From the NCBI RefSeq assembly GCF_003265705.1, contig NW_020313278.1, positions 672,489-736,488 on the forward strand: a stretch of DNA of 64,000 bases, in the 5' to 3' direction. This DNA comes from Callorhinus ursinus (lineage: Eukaryota; Chordata; Mammalia; Carnivora; Otariidae). Below, piece by piece: positions 47,285 through 59,842 of the stretch; positions within the stretch are counted from its first letter, which is position 1; each line of letters begins with the position of its first letter. The notes under the pieces were generated by a model. It did not search any database. It was not told the origin of the DNA and worked only from the letters and a program-made list of their open reading frames with translations. The position numbers were made by a program, and so were the translations under genes.

Positions 47285-47297
47285 CAGGGGGCGCTGG
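47285..47297 (+). promoter_or_regulatory. CTCF-core-like motif
   Basis: CAGGGGGCGCTGG matches the 3' core of the CTCF consensus (YAGRKGGCRSY) at all positions, though the upstream CCAS part does not match. It lies about 660 bp before the first coding exon. Confidence 0.35.
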
Positions 47298-47729
47298 AGC
47301 TGAGAACCCTCACTCCCGGGGTTCCAAAGCGAAGTTCCACATCCAGGGCACCCCCTCCGTCTCCACCAAACTTGAGAAGGTTGGTCACACTGGAAATAGG
47401 CACTCCCCAAAACGGGCCACCAGGCACTGCATGGGGTCCTGGGATTCCCAGACAGCGCTGGGGATCAGTGTTCCGTGTGGGGACAGGGCAGCGGGGCTCG
47501 GGGCTCCCAGCCTCCTGTGTCATGTGGCCACTGCATCTGCTCTGAATCTTCCGTCTGAGCCCTCCCATCTCACAGATTGGGCTGGCTTGTCCCGGGTGGA
47601 TGATGCACTGAGCTGGTCAGCTGGCCTGCAGAGGGATCTCAAGCCAGCTCTGTCCCCTTGCTCTGCTTTTCCACCTAGAAAATGCGCACAATGATCCTGC
47701 CTGGGGTGTGGTCAAAGTCAAATGAAAAC

Positions 47730-47829
47730 ACTTTTATTGAAGGAATCTCTACAACTAATATGGGTCTCAAACCCGTGACCCAGAGATCAAGATTCACATG
47801 CTCCTCCAACTGAGCCAGCCAGGTGCCCC
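47730..47829 (-). mobile_element. Old short SINE, minus strand, near exon acceptor
   Basis: Divergent copy reading GGGTCTCAAACCCGTGACCC through to CTGAGCCAGCCAGGTGCCCC. It lies about 130 bp upstream of the first coding exon of ABAT, and its T-poor old tail does not obviously create a competing acceptor. Confidence 0.8.
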
Positions 47830-47956
47830 CGGCCTTCAGTTTTTAAAGTGTATCCCCAGTATGAAAGCAAAGGATGTGATGTCAGAAGAAACTACGTGGG
47901 AAATGGCAGGGAAGTGTTCCTGGCTGGCCTGACTATGCATTTCTGGTTTCTTCCAG

Positions 47957-48071
47957 GGTGGAAGCGTGTGAAGGGGGCCTCTGTTCCTGGAGGAGAGGAT
48001 CATGGCCTTCATGTTGCTCAGCCGGCGGCTGGCCTGCACCTTCCAGCACAACTACAGCCTGCTCGTGCCCA
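47957..48071 (+). CDS. ABAT: ABAT first coding exon (5' UTR tail plus residues 1-24)
   Basis: Acceptor TTTCTTCCAG ends at 47956 and donor CCA|GTAAGC follows 48071. The start codon is 48002-48004 in a strong context (A at -3, G at +4), with no earlier ATG in the exon. It encodes [20 protein letters not shown]... (23 codons plus one base; the next codon is split across the intron). The peptide is rich in Arg, Leu and Ser with no acids, as expected for a mitochondrial presequence, and closely matches the N-terminus known for mammalian GABA transaminase. By family knowledge, the enzyme moves the amino group of GABA to 2-oxoglutarate in the mitochondrial matrix, producing succinic semialdehyde and glutamate. 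Residue 24, made across the splice, reads Ser where the human protein, as I recall it, has Gly. Confidence 0.93.
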
Positions 48072-49034
48072 GTAAGCCGTGGAGGGGGGTCTTGGCAAGA
48101 ACTGGTCCCGATGGGAAACACAGTCCAGACTGGGGATTCTTGGACTGGGAGAGCCCTTGGGGGTTAACGGGCTGGCCAGCCAGTATTTCTGGGGCTGTCT
48201 CCCCCTCACACACACTAAAACTGTCCCCATCACCCTCTTCCATCTCCCGTCTCGGCCACATGCTCCTGTCCCTGCATGAACAGCTCTGTGGTGGACAGGA
48301 AGCTGATCCGGCCTAGAGCCACATTGCTTGCCTGGAGTGGCGGCCCCAGCAGCCGGAAGGGTCCGGCCTGTCCTCACAGGGACTGTTGGGGAAAACATAT
48401 AGCTGAGCTTGCTGCCAAGAAATAAGGCTACAAGCATCCTTGTGATTGACCTAAAGGCCAAGTGGGTGTCCAGGGTACTGGATAGGAGGCGGCTACCCCC
48501 ACCGCACTCTCCCTCACCTGCACCCACCCAACCCTGCTGGCCTGCAACATCGCCCACTCCGCGGCCATGTCTCACCGTCTCTCCGGGGCTTCTGTTTCTC
48601 TCTGCCTCACTGAGTGTGGGCAGCTCGGCCAGGCCAGCCTCATCAGCTTGCAGGATCCTGTGAGACCTCCTTCCCAGTAGCCCCACCGGAAGGCACGCAT
48701 GAATCCCATTTTGCAGGTGAGAAAGCCAAGCCTCAGAGAAGCAAAGTCCGTCTAGCTGCAAACACTGGGTTATCGTCCCTCCCCCATGTGCCTCCCTGGG
48801 GCTCTGGGGGAGAGAGGGACTAGCGGTAACCCCCTTAGAGGAACCCTACATCCCCCCGCCAAGCCTGTCTCAGTTCTCCCAGAGCCCCGTGATTGTCATC
48901 GTGGTGTCCTTTCCTTATTGGTCTCATCTGCCTTCTGAAGACAAAGTGCTGGCCGTGGCCTTGGTTGGCATGTAGACCGCAGGTGTTTATACCCTGGGTA
49001 GGATAAAGAGCAGGTGTGTTCTCTCTCCCACAGG

Positions 49035-49215
49035 AGTATTAGCAGGTTTTGTTTTCAAATAAACCTTTTAATTTGGGCTGATTTTACAAGTACAGAGAAA
49101 TTACTAAGCTAGTCCAGAGAGGTCCCCTGTGCCACGACGTTCCCCACGGTTAAAATCTTACATCACCGGGATGCATTTGTCGAAAACGAAGAAGCTGGCC
49201 TTATATTTTACTGTT
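49035..49215 (-). mobile_element. Old L1-type remnant in intron 2
   Basis: Related to the 20040-20215 copy (TTTACAAGTACAGAGAAATT, then GGTTAAAATCTTACATCACC). Weak match. Confidence 0.5.
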
Positions 49216-50357
49216 AACCAAACTCCAGACTTCTCTTTGGATTTTACCAGCCTTTCCCTTGATGCCTCTTTCTGGATCCCAGGATCCAGCCCCAGTTCCC
49301 GCAGCGCACTGTGTTGTCATGTCGTCTCCTCTGGCTTGTGACAGTTCCTGTGTTCCCTTGTTCCTGACCTCCGTAGCCTCGAGGAGTTAGGTTTTGAGGT
49401 TTTGTTTTGTTTTACGCAATTATAAGAGAAGCATATTGATGCTGACCCATTATTATGTTAAAAATAAACCAAAACCTGACCAATGGTGCAGGTACGGGGT
49501 GCTCCAAGCAGGAGGGAGAGTCCTCCCTAGCTAATACTATGGAGCACCTGCTGGGTGCCAAGCACTGTGCCAGGCGCTGAGGATACACCAGTGACGAGAG
49601 AGCGCGTGGCTCCACCTTTGCAGGTCATTCTCATGGACATCGGAGCCTTCCCAAGGAGAGAACCAGGAAAGAGCAGTGGGTCAAGACTTCTACTACTGGG
49701 CCCTATTTCACCAAGTGAGCCTGACCAGTGGGCAGGACTGTGAGCCTCCGTTTCTCTTCGGGAAAGTGGGGGTGGTACTGATGTCCTCCCTGCTTTGCAC
49801 ATTTCTTGTCTCAGAAGGTGAACAATTCATGTGAAAGCCCTTCGTTTATGCTTCCATTGGGGGGGAGTGGCCTAACTCCCATTTTACAAGCATGGAGGCA
49901 TGATGAAAAACCAAGACAGATGTGACTAAATCGGAGTTAACAGCTCTGCATTTTCTTGGCCAGAGCTGAATCTTTTTTTGGCACACTTGTGCCAGATGGA
50001 GAGAACCATGCCGTGAGATTTTTTTTCTTTTCTTTTGGCCTATCACTTTGACATATCTAGTATGATAGATGATGATAGATGAGTTGATTGATAGATACGA
50101 GTTTTTTAATACTAAACCACAGTGTTGGCAAAGATTCGGGAATATGTGCACTCCTACACTGCTGTTGGGCAAGTGGCAATAAGGAAATCGTTGTAAAACA
50201 ATAGCTAACCTTTAATCCATTTAGTCCCCTGGGAGAGGAAAGGGAGACTCGGAGAAATTATGTCACTTTCCCAGAGCCTCAGCGTGAGCAAGTGGCTGAA
50301 CCAGGCTTTGAATGGAGAGCCAGGCTGGTCCCAAAACTTGCAGCCTTAACCTCTATA

Positions 50358-50690
50358 TTAGTTATTTATTGCCTTGTGACAAATAGCCCCAAACTTAGCA
50401 AGTTAAAATAATGTTTTTTATTTAATATTTTATATAATTATTTATTTATTTCATGGTTCGTATGGATTAGGAATCTGGGTTGGGGGGCAGCTTAGCTGGA
50501 TGTTCTGGCTCCAGGTCTTTCACGGGGGTACAGCTGAGCTAGCCAGGGCTGCGGTCTCATCGGAAGTCTCACCGTGGAAGCTGGGGGATCCGCTTCCGAG
50601 CTCACTCCCGTCGCTCTGGCTGGATTTGGGGCCACATGGACATCTCCACAGAGCAGCTCACAATATGGCACCTGCTTCCCCGGAGTGAGG
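50358..50690. mobile_element. Ancient interspersed repeat in intron 2
   Basis: TTAGTTATTTATTGCCTTGT, GACAAATAGCCCCAAACTTA and GGATGTTCTGGCTCCAGG are the same family as 23610-23985, with an internal AT-rich block. Confidence 0.6.
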
Positions 50691-51484
50691 GAGAGCAGGA
50701 GGGTGCTTTAGCCCATCACCACACCCACTGTGCTTAGGTGTTGGTGTGGTGTCTGCACCCATCGGATCACTGTGAAGCTATTAGACACAGTGGCTCAGGG
50801 CTGAGACAGTGCTCCCAATGGCATGGCTTCATGCCCCTCTCCCCAAATCATTGATAATCTTATCCTGGCAAATGGAGTGCAGAGACTGAGAGACTAGACA
50901 GCAAAGCGGTTACCTCTGGGTGGTGTAATTGTTGGTATTTTCCTCCATGAGTGTGTTAAAAAAAATCAGTGGCGTGCTGCCTTCCCAAGAACAGGAGAAA
51001 GGGCTGGAACTTTGCTACTCAGAGGTGACATAGTGCACAACTCTCCTCTGACCATACCATACCTGTGATGCATTTGGCAAAAGACCTGAACAGCCTGGAG
51101 AGTTCCCTGCCCCCTTAGAGAACCAGAATGCCCAGGAGAGTGACGGAGAAGGAAGCCCTCTTCCATCAAGTTCATCCTCAGCCCTGTGGTCTCCAGTTTG
51201 GCAGATGCAGACACAGACGGCAGCTGTGCCTCTGGCACCGAGCAAAATGACAGCCAGTCTTAGGAATGGAGAGCTCCTGGGGATGGATCAGCCTCTGGGT
51301 CCCCAACCCACAGGAGTCCCTGTCCGAGCCGCCACATCCCCTGCTCTCCGAGTCTGCGGCAGTGTTCCTGCTCCAGACGCCTCTGTTTAGGTTAAAGGAG
51401 AACCCACATCTCCCGGACAGGATGAGAATGCAAGAGCGTGAGTGCCGTGTCACGAGGCCGTGGCTTACAGTGCATCCGAGGAAT

Positions 51485-51588
51485 GACTGCGAGCTAACAG
51501 AGAACAGGGCCGGTGGTCCAGCTTAGCCAGCNNNNNNNNNNGACTGCGAGCTAACAGAGAACAGGGCCGGTGGTCCAGCTTAGCCAGC
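51485..51588. other. 10-N gap with identical 47-bp flanks
   Basis: The 47 bases at 51485-51531 are repeated exactly at 51542-51588, on either side of ten N. This is the mark of two contig ends that overlap but were not merged. The true sequence probably has one copy and no gap. It lies inside the ZNF106 pseudogene. Confidence 0.95.
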
Positions 51589-51737
51589 CGTCACTGCAAC
51601 CTCGTCCTTCTCAGGGCTGACAGAAGCTTGCCAGGAGCCTAGCTGAGAACTGAGGATCTCCGCAGGGCAAGGAAACCCCAGGAACAGAGGAGACGTACCC
51701 TCTTTGTAATCAACTGCCCCCCCCACCCCAAGCATAG

Positions 51738-52016
<279 letters not shown>

Positions 52017-52262
52017 TAAGTGGGGAGAGTCACAGCCTCCACGTGGGAAGGCAGCAGAAGTGGCCCAGAACAAGAGCGTCAGAGATGAGAAATCCTAGGA
52101 ACTCCTAATCCTCAGTTTCAGGCAGTGGCCATCGATTCTTCTGACTCTGGTTTCTGATGAGAAACCAGACAGTCATTCTAAAAAGGGTATTTGAGACTCC
52201 AGAGAGCAAAACTCATGAGAAACGCGTCGTTGTGGTTGTGATGAGGTTAGCTCTATGTATGA

Positions 52263-52568
<306 letters not shown>

Positions 52569-52766
52569 ACAAATAACCTCAGAGCCCAGAGATAAGGATG
52601 AGTCACAAAAGGCGCGGTGAGGGGCACCCAGCCACTGTGAAGAATGCAATTCAGATACTTGAGAACTTATCTGTTCAGCAGAGAACACTGTCCGAGCTTC
52701 TAGCTGGTGAATCAGAAGTGCGTGGTGTCTGTGAGGGCTGTACCTCCGAAGTGAGCTGCCCCCTGA

Positions 52767-53120
<354 letters not shown>

Positions 53121-53241
53121 TAGGTGGTGTGTGACCTTGTGTTCAGTGGCTCCAGCCCAGCTCAGTTAGCCTATGCCTACAGTATTTGTATTGGTGACCT
53201 CACATGGATCTGTGAAAGTCACAATCACACAGTGACTGTAG

Positions 53242-53840
<599 letters not shown>

Positions 53841-54454
53841 TAAACAGATTTTAAGGAATGATACTTCTCTGGGACAGCATGTAGTAATTTATGCTACTAG
53901 TATTCTCCAGATATTATAGATCTTAATTGGTTAAAAAAATAATAAGTAGGGTGGACACTTGGGGGGAAGGAGGATAAGGTTTTTTAAAAGAAAAGCAGAG
54001 CATACAACTCCAGTTGAACTTGACTTTGACTTTGGCCAGGCTCACATACAGAGCCCTTGCTGTTTGGGAAACTGGCATTCATTTATTACTCTCACTCTAA
54101 AGATCAAGAGAACAGTAAAAACATTTGATAGCTGTTTTTATAGTTTGGAGTTAAACATTGACTCTGGATTGGCGAGGCCCCGAGGGTGGCAGGCATCGTC
54201 ATCAGACCCAGGGGGCTGGATGGACCCCCCCACCTTGCGGGTCTTAGGTGTTGAGGCACACACCTGCCTCCTGGCTGTGCTGCTTTGTTCAGGAATGAAA
54301 ATGCTGGGTAGTTCAATATTAATTCAAACTTTCTTTGCTTCTTTTTTCCTCTAGGAATTTGTCTTTGAAGGAAGTGAGTTGTTTTGCTGCAAATGTTTCA
54401 TTTCAGAGCCCGGCACTAGATGAGATGAAAGATAGTCTTTGGGAAAGGAGAGGT

Positions 54455-54650
54455 CTGAAGGACAAATTCTCAGCTTAGCCGCTTACCAGCTGTGTGACCT
54501 TGGGCAAACTAGTTGACCTTTCTGAGCTTCAGTGTCTTCCTCTGTAACATGGGAATGGTCATAACATCTACCTCCCAGGGGGTTGTGAGGCTTAAGTGAG
54601 ACAGTCCACGGAAAGTGCTTGGGATGCTGCTGGGTATGCTCACCATGAAT
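54455..54650 (+). mobile_element. MIR element, well preserved
   Basis: GCTTACCAGCTGTGTGACCT, TGAGCTTCAGTGTCTTCCTC, GGGTTGTGAGGCTTAAGTGA and AAAGTGCTTGGGATGCTGC cover most of the consensus. Confidence 0.85.
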
Positions 54651-54773
54651 TCCTGAAGAATGGACGCCTCTGCTCATGTGACTTGTCATAAGAGATCCCA
54701 GGAAAGGAAATCTGGTTGTTTTCTTCTGTGGTTTATATATCATCATTATATTTCATCATTAAGAGAATACTTG

Positions 54774-54878
54774 AGGACACCTGGCTGGCTGAGTCTGTAG
54801 AGTGTGTGACTCTCGATCTCAGGGTTGTGAGCTCAAGCCCCACGTTGGGCGTGGAGCCCACTGTAAAAGAAAATATGC
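54774..54878 (+). mobile_element. Short tRNA-derived SINE
   Basis: ACACCTGGCTGGCTGAGTCT head and GGGCGTGGAGCCCACTGT tail end. Target duplication AAGAGAATACTTG versus AAGAGAATATTTG (54761-54773, 54879-54891). Confidence 0.88.
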
Positions 54879-54939
54879 AAGAGAATATTTGTTGTGTTGG
54901 TATTTGGTTATTGTCCTCTACAAAAAGTCACAATTGAGA

Positions 54940-55145
54940 TACAGTAGGAAAAGCAAAAGTATCGGACCTGGGTTCGATTCCTGGCTCTGCAACTGACTTG
55001 CTATGTGGCCTTGGGAAAGTTGCTTAACCTGTCTGCTCCTCATCTATAACCTGAGAACCATCTCTCGAGAGGGTTGTGGATAAATAAAAACAGTAGATGG
55101 GAGTTCGCCTTGGTAGGGCCAGCCTAGCACACCGTGGGTGCTGAA
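54940..55145 (+). mobile_element. MIR element, well preserved
   Basis: CCTGGGTTCGATTCCTGGCT (the tRNA-derived B-box region), TATGTGGCCTTGGGAAAGTT and GAGGGTTGTGGATAAATAAA lie in the right order. Confidence 0.85.
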
Positions 55146-56608
55146 TCCATGCTAGCTGCCCCATCTTCCCATGTTCGATAGCCCTGTTGCCAGCAAACTT
55201 ACCAGGCTGTGGTTTTCAGAATCTCTGCCCGGAGGCCCTGGCCCTCTTTTGTCCACACCCACGAAGACTTGGCACATGATAGGAACCGATGCAGCTCTTG
55301 ATACAGACCTGTCCCTCAGCTTCTCTGTCTCGTGCCCCATCCCTCCCTGATCCCCAGGGGATGGATTCTCGCCCTCTCTCCACTCCCCTGCCGCCGTCTG
55401 CTCGCAGCCTTGGTGTCCTTGTACCCATAGCCCCACATGACCCCACTCGCGCCTGTCATTCCTCTCGAGACCCTTTCAGCTGCGGCTCCCACTAGGGATC
55501 TTCCAGCGCCGGCATTTCCACTTCCCAGATCCCAGGAAATCTGGCTGCTTCAGCAGAGTGTCAAGACACTTTCTGGAGAAAGGAAGAGCGGACCTGTGTG
55601 TCCTCATTAGAGGACAGCTTGCAACTTTGAATTTTTCACTTTCCCTCTTTACTGGAAACAGAGCAGGACCCACACCAGTTAAGAACTGTTTTTTATCCAA
55701 GCATGCGTCCTTGTTTTATGCAGGTCTAGCTGGAATCAGTCTGGACCAGTAACCCCGAGTTCTGGCCAAGGGAGACGTAAACAGTTTAATGTAAAAAAGA
55801 AGTCATCAATATGTTCCACGACCTTTAACTCTCTGCTAATGGGACAAACTCCTTAGGGATTCCCTTTTCATTTTTAGATCAAACAGAAGACAATAAAAGC
55901 CGGCTGCTTCATGCCTTAAAATAAGAGTAGCACTGTATTCTAACTGGACTTCATGTTCAAAGGGCTACATTTTGTTACATAATTAATTTCAAAAATCCTC
56001 TTTGATATCCAGAGCAATTATGGAAAATCAAGAATGAATTTAAATATGTTTTCTAATATGGCTTTGTAGAGTTTGGCAAGCTGTGTGTGTGCGAGACAGA
56101 GAGAGGGAGGGAGGGAGAGACAAACAGCCTAGCATGTTCTTTGCTTCTCTGAGTTTTGGTTTTCTCTCCTATAAAATAGAAACAATACTGTACCCCTCAG
56201 GGTTGCATAAAGAGAAGTGAAATTATGTATACGATTTACATGTGATTCCCTAGTTTGATGCAACCCAAATAAGAGGAACTAACATTTCCCACGTGCCACT
56301 TACGTGCCAGGAAGATCAAAGATGAGCAGGGACATTAAAGGGATTTCTGGGGGTTACTGATGATCCGTCACCCCACACTTACCTTGGGTTCAGCACAGAT
56401 ATCTTTCAGTCAGGGATCAAGACTTGGGGTTCAGGCTGCCCTTTATCTCAGCCACATGCTGAGCTCAAAAGCCTTGTGGGTCTAGCCTGGGAACTCCCCT
56501 CTGTACATTTATTATGATGCAGAAATGTGAAATGGATCTCAAGCAAGTAACTTGTGCCCCCCAATTTTTTTTTAACAAAAAACATCTATAAGTGGGGACC
56601 ACCTGAAA

Positions 56609-56802
56609 ATTTTAAGAGTTTTTTTTAAGGTTTTATTTATTTGAGAGAGAGAGAGCGGGAGTAGGGGGAGGGGCAGAGAGAGAGGGAGAAGCAGGCTCCC
56701 CGCTGAGCAGGGAGCCCAATGCGGGACTCGATCCCAGGACCCTGAGATTATGACCTGAGCTGAAGGCAGACACTTAGCCAACTGAGCCACCCAAGCGCCC
56801 CA
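56609..56802 (-). mobile_element. SINEC, minus strand
   Basis: TTTTATTTATTTGAGAGAG, ending CTGAGCCACCCAAGCGCCC. Target duplication GGGACCACCTGAA on both sides (about 56595-56607 and 56803-56815). Confidence 0.95.
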
Positions 56803-56851
56803 GGGACCACCTGAATTTAGACATTTGATTATTCCTCCTAGGTGATTTTTG

Positions 56852-57012
56852 AATGTCACAACTAGGGGCACAACTCGGGGGCGGTGCTCCTGGCATCTGG
56901 TGGGTGGAGCCAAGGACGCAGATAAACATCTTCCAGTGCACAGAATGGCCCCACAACAGAGAGTTATCTGGCCTGAAATACCAGTAGTGCTAAGGGCTGA
57001 GGAACTCTGCTC
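56852..57012 (+). mobile_element. hAT-type (MER-class) remnant
   Basis: Contains TCACAACTAGGGGCACAACT, GGCATCTGGTGGGTGGAGCC and AGAGTTATCTGGCCTGAAAT, the same family as 5747-5961 in forward orientation. Confidence 0.75.
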
Positions 57013-57143
57013 TATAGAGACATTTGGATATGTTTGGTTATAAATTAAATTTTGGCAAAATTTGGATAATTTTTATAATTGGACCTTTCACATGGTAATA
57101 CCATGGCCATCTTTCCATGTCCATAAAAGTTCAAAATTTCCAG

Positions 57144-57366
57144 GGGCGCCTGGGTGGCTCAGTTAGTTAAGTGTCCAACTCTTGATTTCAGCTCAGGTCC
57201 TGATCTCAGGGTTGTGAGGTCACATTCCACATTGGGCTCCACGCCCAGAATGGAGTCTACATAAGATTCTCTCCCTCTCCCTCTGCCCCTCCACACTCGA
57301 GCTCTCTCTCTCTCAAAATAAATAAATAAATAAATTAATTAATTAATTAATTTAATTAAATAAAAA
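57144..57366 (+). mobile_element. Older SINEC
   Basis: GGGGCGCCTGGGTGGCTCAG head with the 'CAACTCTTGATTTCAGCTCA' body variant, a long (AAAT)n(AATT)n tail and no clear target duplication. Confidence 0.92.
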
Positions 57367-57384
57367 TGCCCATGTCCCTGAAAT

Positions 57385-57640
57385 AGTGGAATATACCATA
57401 TTGTGTTTAGCTGCCATCCATTGTTGGAAATTTAGGTTGTTTTCTTGTTGAAAGACAGTATTATTATAAGTATTTGTAATGTACATTTTTGTGTACTGGT
57501 CCCATTATTTTCTTAGGGTGAATCCTGAAATGAGATTGCTCAGTGGAAAGGAATAGGAAGGCATCATGAGCTGATACTCACAACAGCAGAAGATGAGCAT
57601 ACCTATTTGCCTACAACTTCACTAGCACTAGGCTTTCCCA
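57385..57640 (-). mobile_element. Old L1 remnant in intron 2
   Basis: Contains GGAAATTTAGGTTGTTTTCT and TGAGATTGCTCAGTGG, the reversed L1 3' region. It ends about 190 bp before the exon at 57829. Confidence 0.7.
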
Positions 57641-57828
57641 TTTGTTAGAATCTGCAGTGTTTTTGTGGTGCCCAGGTCTGGCCAGGCTCCATGTTCAGGG
57701 GTGGTCTGGCTAGAATGGGGTTGAGGTCCTGGCACTGTTTCTATTTGGGGACATTGGGCACCTGTTAGGGCAGAGTCCTCATTATACCTACTGTTACCAG
57801 GGAATCTCACCATCTTTGTCTACTACAG

Positions 57829-57926
57829 GCTCCAGACACATCAGTCAAGCCGCAGCCAAAGTCGACATCGAATTTGATTATGATGGGCCCCTGATGAAGA
57901 CTGAAGTCCCAGGGCCTAGATCTCGG
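57829..57926 (+). CDS. ABAT: ABAT second coding exon (residues 24-56)
   Basis: Acceptor TCTACTACAG ends at 57828 and donor CGG|GTGAGT follows 57926. The 98 nt complete the split Ser codon and continue [19 protein letters not shown]..., ending in PGPRSR. The segment spans the expected presequence cleavage region (after about Ile28 in the human enzyme) and the start of the mature chain. Reading phase is 1 at the 5' end and 0 at the 3' end, so it joins correctly to both neighbouring exons. No stop or frameshift is present. Confidence 0.95.
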
Positions 57927-58109
57927 GTGAGTTGAGCACACTTGAGTGGTGTTCTTAAGAACGGAGCGGAAGGAGTCCATGAGGCAAGAACACAGTGAAA
58001 CTTACAGACCTGTGTTCTTAGCTGCTTTCAGAGAGCTTACCACTAGAGATCCAGGATTAAAGTAGGCCATTCTGCCGCGAGAAGTCAAAGACGCCTTCTC
58101 AGGGGAGAT

Positions 58110-58500
58110 GTATCAATTGTCTGTTGTCACAGTAATGCTGTGCACAAATTACAGAACCTCAGTAGCATACAGATGGCTTATGCATCTGGGGTTAACTGGG
58201 AGTTAGCTAGGCAGCTCTGTTGGGCCCATCTACATGCCTGGGGGATGACTGACCACTGGTTGATCTAGGCTGAGCTTGTCTTGGTCACTGCAGTGACTTG
58301 GCTCTACCCCATGTGTCTCTCATCCTCTAGCCACCTGGGCTGGGCTCATCCTCATGGCAATGGCAGAGAAGAGCACATAATGGGTCTCTTAAGGTCTAGG
58401 CTCCACATTGGTGTACCATCACTCCTACCTCATTCTGTTGGCCAAAGGAAGTCACGTGGCTTGCTTTGAGTCCAGAGTGAAGGTCTGGGGCAGAACATCT
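58110..58500. mobile_element. Ancient interspersed repeat in intron 3
   Basis: TGTCTGTTGTCACAGTAATG, TGGGAGTTAGCTAGGCAGCT and CCAAAGGAAGTCACGTGGCT suggest a further old repeat family related in layout to the two above. Confidence 0.5.
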
Positions 58501-59416
58501 GACCAAAGTCAGATGAAGGATAAAAAGGAAGAATTCACCAAAGGAGTGCATTATTCTTTTGTAGACAAGGGGAATGGTATGTGGAGAGGCGTGCAGGGTG
58601 ACAGGACATGGCATATGAGACACATTGGGTAGCTCTGAATCCCTGGAATAGATGTTACTGTGTGAGATGGAAGAGGCACAAGATGAGTCTGATGAGGGAT
58701 GTTCGTGCCTCTCCTCAAAGATGCTACACAACCTGCATGTTATGCATTTCAGAAGGCTGACTAACCTTGGCTCTATATTGTGATGTGCTATACTGTTTCT
58801 AATGTTTGCACCGAAAAAATAACAGTGTAAACCTTTTTAATACAAATTGGCTTTTTTCTTTGCAGATTTTGCAGATTTTATCCACAGTGTCACTTTTTTT
58901 ACTGTCAGAAGATATCCCTTTTGTCACTGCAACTATTTTATAAATCCAGAAATCTTTGTACTAATGCAAGTGATTGTAGTTACTTTGATAGCATTTTACC
59001 AAAGGAGGTACATTTGGTAGGGAGGAAGGAAGGAGGGACATTTTTTCATGCTTATTTCTGTGGAGGAGTAGTGGATTTTAATTTCATAGTGGTGAAATAC
59101 CTGGAATAATTTTTTTATATTGTCATTAATATTAGTTTCTATTTTTATGTGGAAATACATAATTTTATGACACTAATTGCTAAAGTTGATTTTATGTTGG
59201 ATTATTTTTATAGATTAAATCTTTGTAGTAGTAAAGCACCTAGGTCCCAGTTCCCAATTTATAATTCCCAGTTTCTATATAGACTTGTATGTGTGGTTTT
59301 TGGAGTGTCCAGATTATAATTATAAATGGTTCTTTGATGAGCAAGTTTATATTTTCAGTTGATTTTATTTTTTCTAACAGTGTTAAAGCCTTTTTTCCCA
59401 AATGAAAAGGGAACCA

Positions 59417-59520
59417 GGGCGCCTGGGTGGCTCAGTCCATTAAGCGTTCGACTCTTGAGCTCAGCTCAGGTCTTGATCTCAAGGTCACTGGGTGTGGAGT
59501 CTACTTTAAAAAAAGGGGGG
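59417..59520 (+). mobile_element. Short SINE in ABAT intron 3
   Basis: GGGCGCCTGGGTGGCTCAGT head, internally shortened body (GGTGTGGAGTCTACTTT) and A-run. It ends about 290 bp upstream of the microexon acceptor. Confidence 0.9.
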
Positions 59521-59812
59521 GAGACCTATGCTTTTATGAGCACTAAATAAATACCTTTAGCTTAAATATTTTATTTTATTGTTATCCTTTCAAGTTTCTA
59601 AATCTCTGTTACACTGGTAATGTAACTGGCAGGAATAGTTTCCTGCCAACTATTTATATTAAGCAATTTTTAAACAATTATAATATTGCTGATTAATTAA
59701 CTATGAAGTTATTGGTATAAGCGTCGGGGGAAGCCCCAGGACTTGAAAGACTTGAGGTTTCTTTGGCAAGCGTGTGTCCTTGCTATAATGCTTTTGCTCT
59801 TCTTGCCTGCAG

Positions 59813-59842
59813 GAGTTAATGAAACAGCTGAGTATAATTCAG
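59813..59842 (+). CDS. ABAT: ABAT 30-nt microexon (residues 57-66)
   Basis: Acceptor CTTGCCTGCAG ends at 59812, and the 3' end CAG is followed by a near-perfect donor GTAAGTG. It encodes ELMKQLSIIQ, which matches the ABAT protein between PGPRSR and NAEAVHF. Both ends are in phase 0, so skipping would remove exactly ten residues without shifting the frame. It was recognised only by its place in the protein; the open frame is far too short to be seen alone. Confidence 0.93.

Larger units (their letters stand above)
3077..47956 (+). other. ABAT: ABAT intron 1 (about 44.9 kb)
   Basis: The interval runs from the exon 1 donor to the acceptor of the first coding exon. No intact protein-coding exon of another gene is recognisable in it. 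It holds about 20 SINEs, several old L1 pieces, L2/MIR, hAT remnants and simple repeats, listed separately where clear. Open frames within it are short, repeat-derived or lack recognisable protein signature. Extra alternative 5' exons are possible but not proven; one candidate is noted at 33317-33379. Confidence 0.6.
57927..59812 (+). other. ABAT: ABAT intron 3
   Basis: The interval has a GTGAGT donor and a TGCAG acceptor and is 1,886 bp long. It holds an old interspersed repeat (about 58.11-58.50 kb) and a short SINE (59417-59520). The rest is AT-rich with nothing recognisable. Confidence 0.9.

Noticed and set aside
48018..48761. 247-codon open frame on the minus strand
   Set aside because: It runs antisense across the ABAT coding exon and into intron 2, has low-complexity composition and no recognisable domain; a shadow frame in GC-rich sequence.
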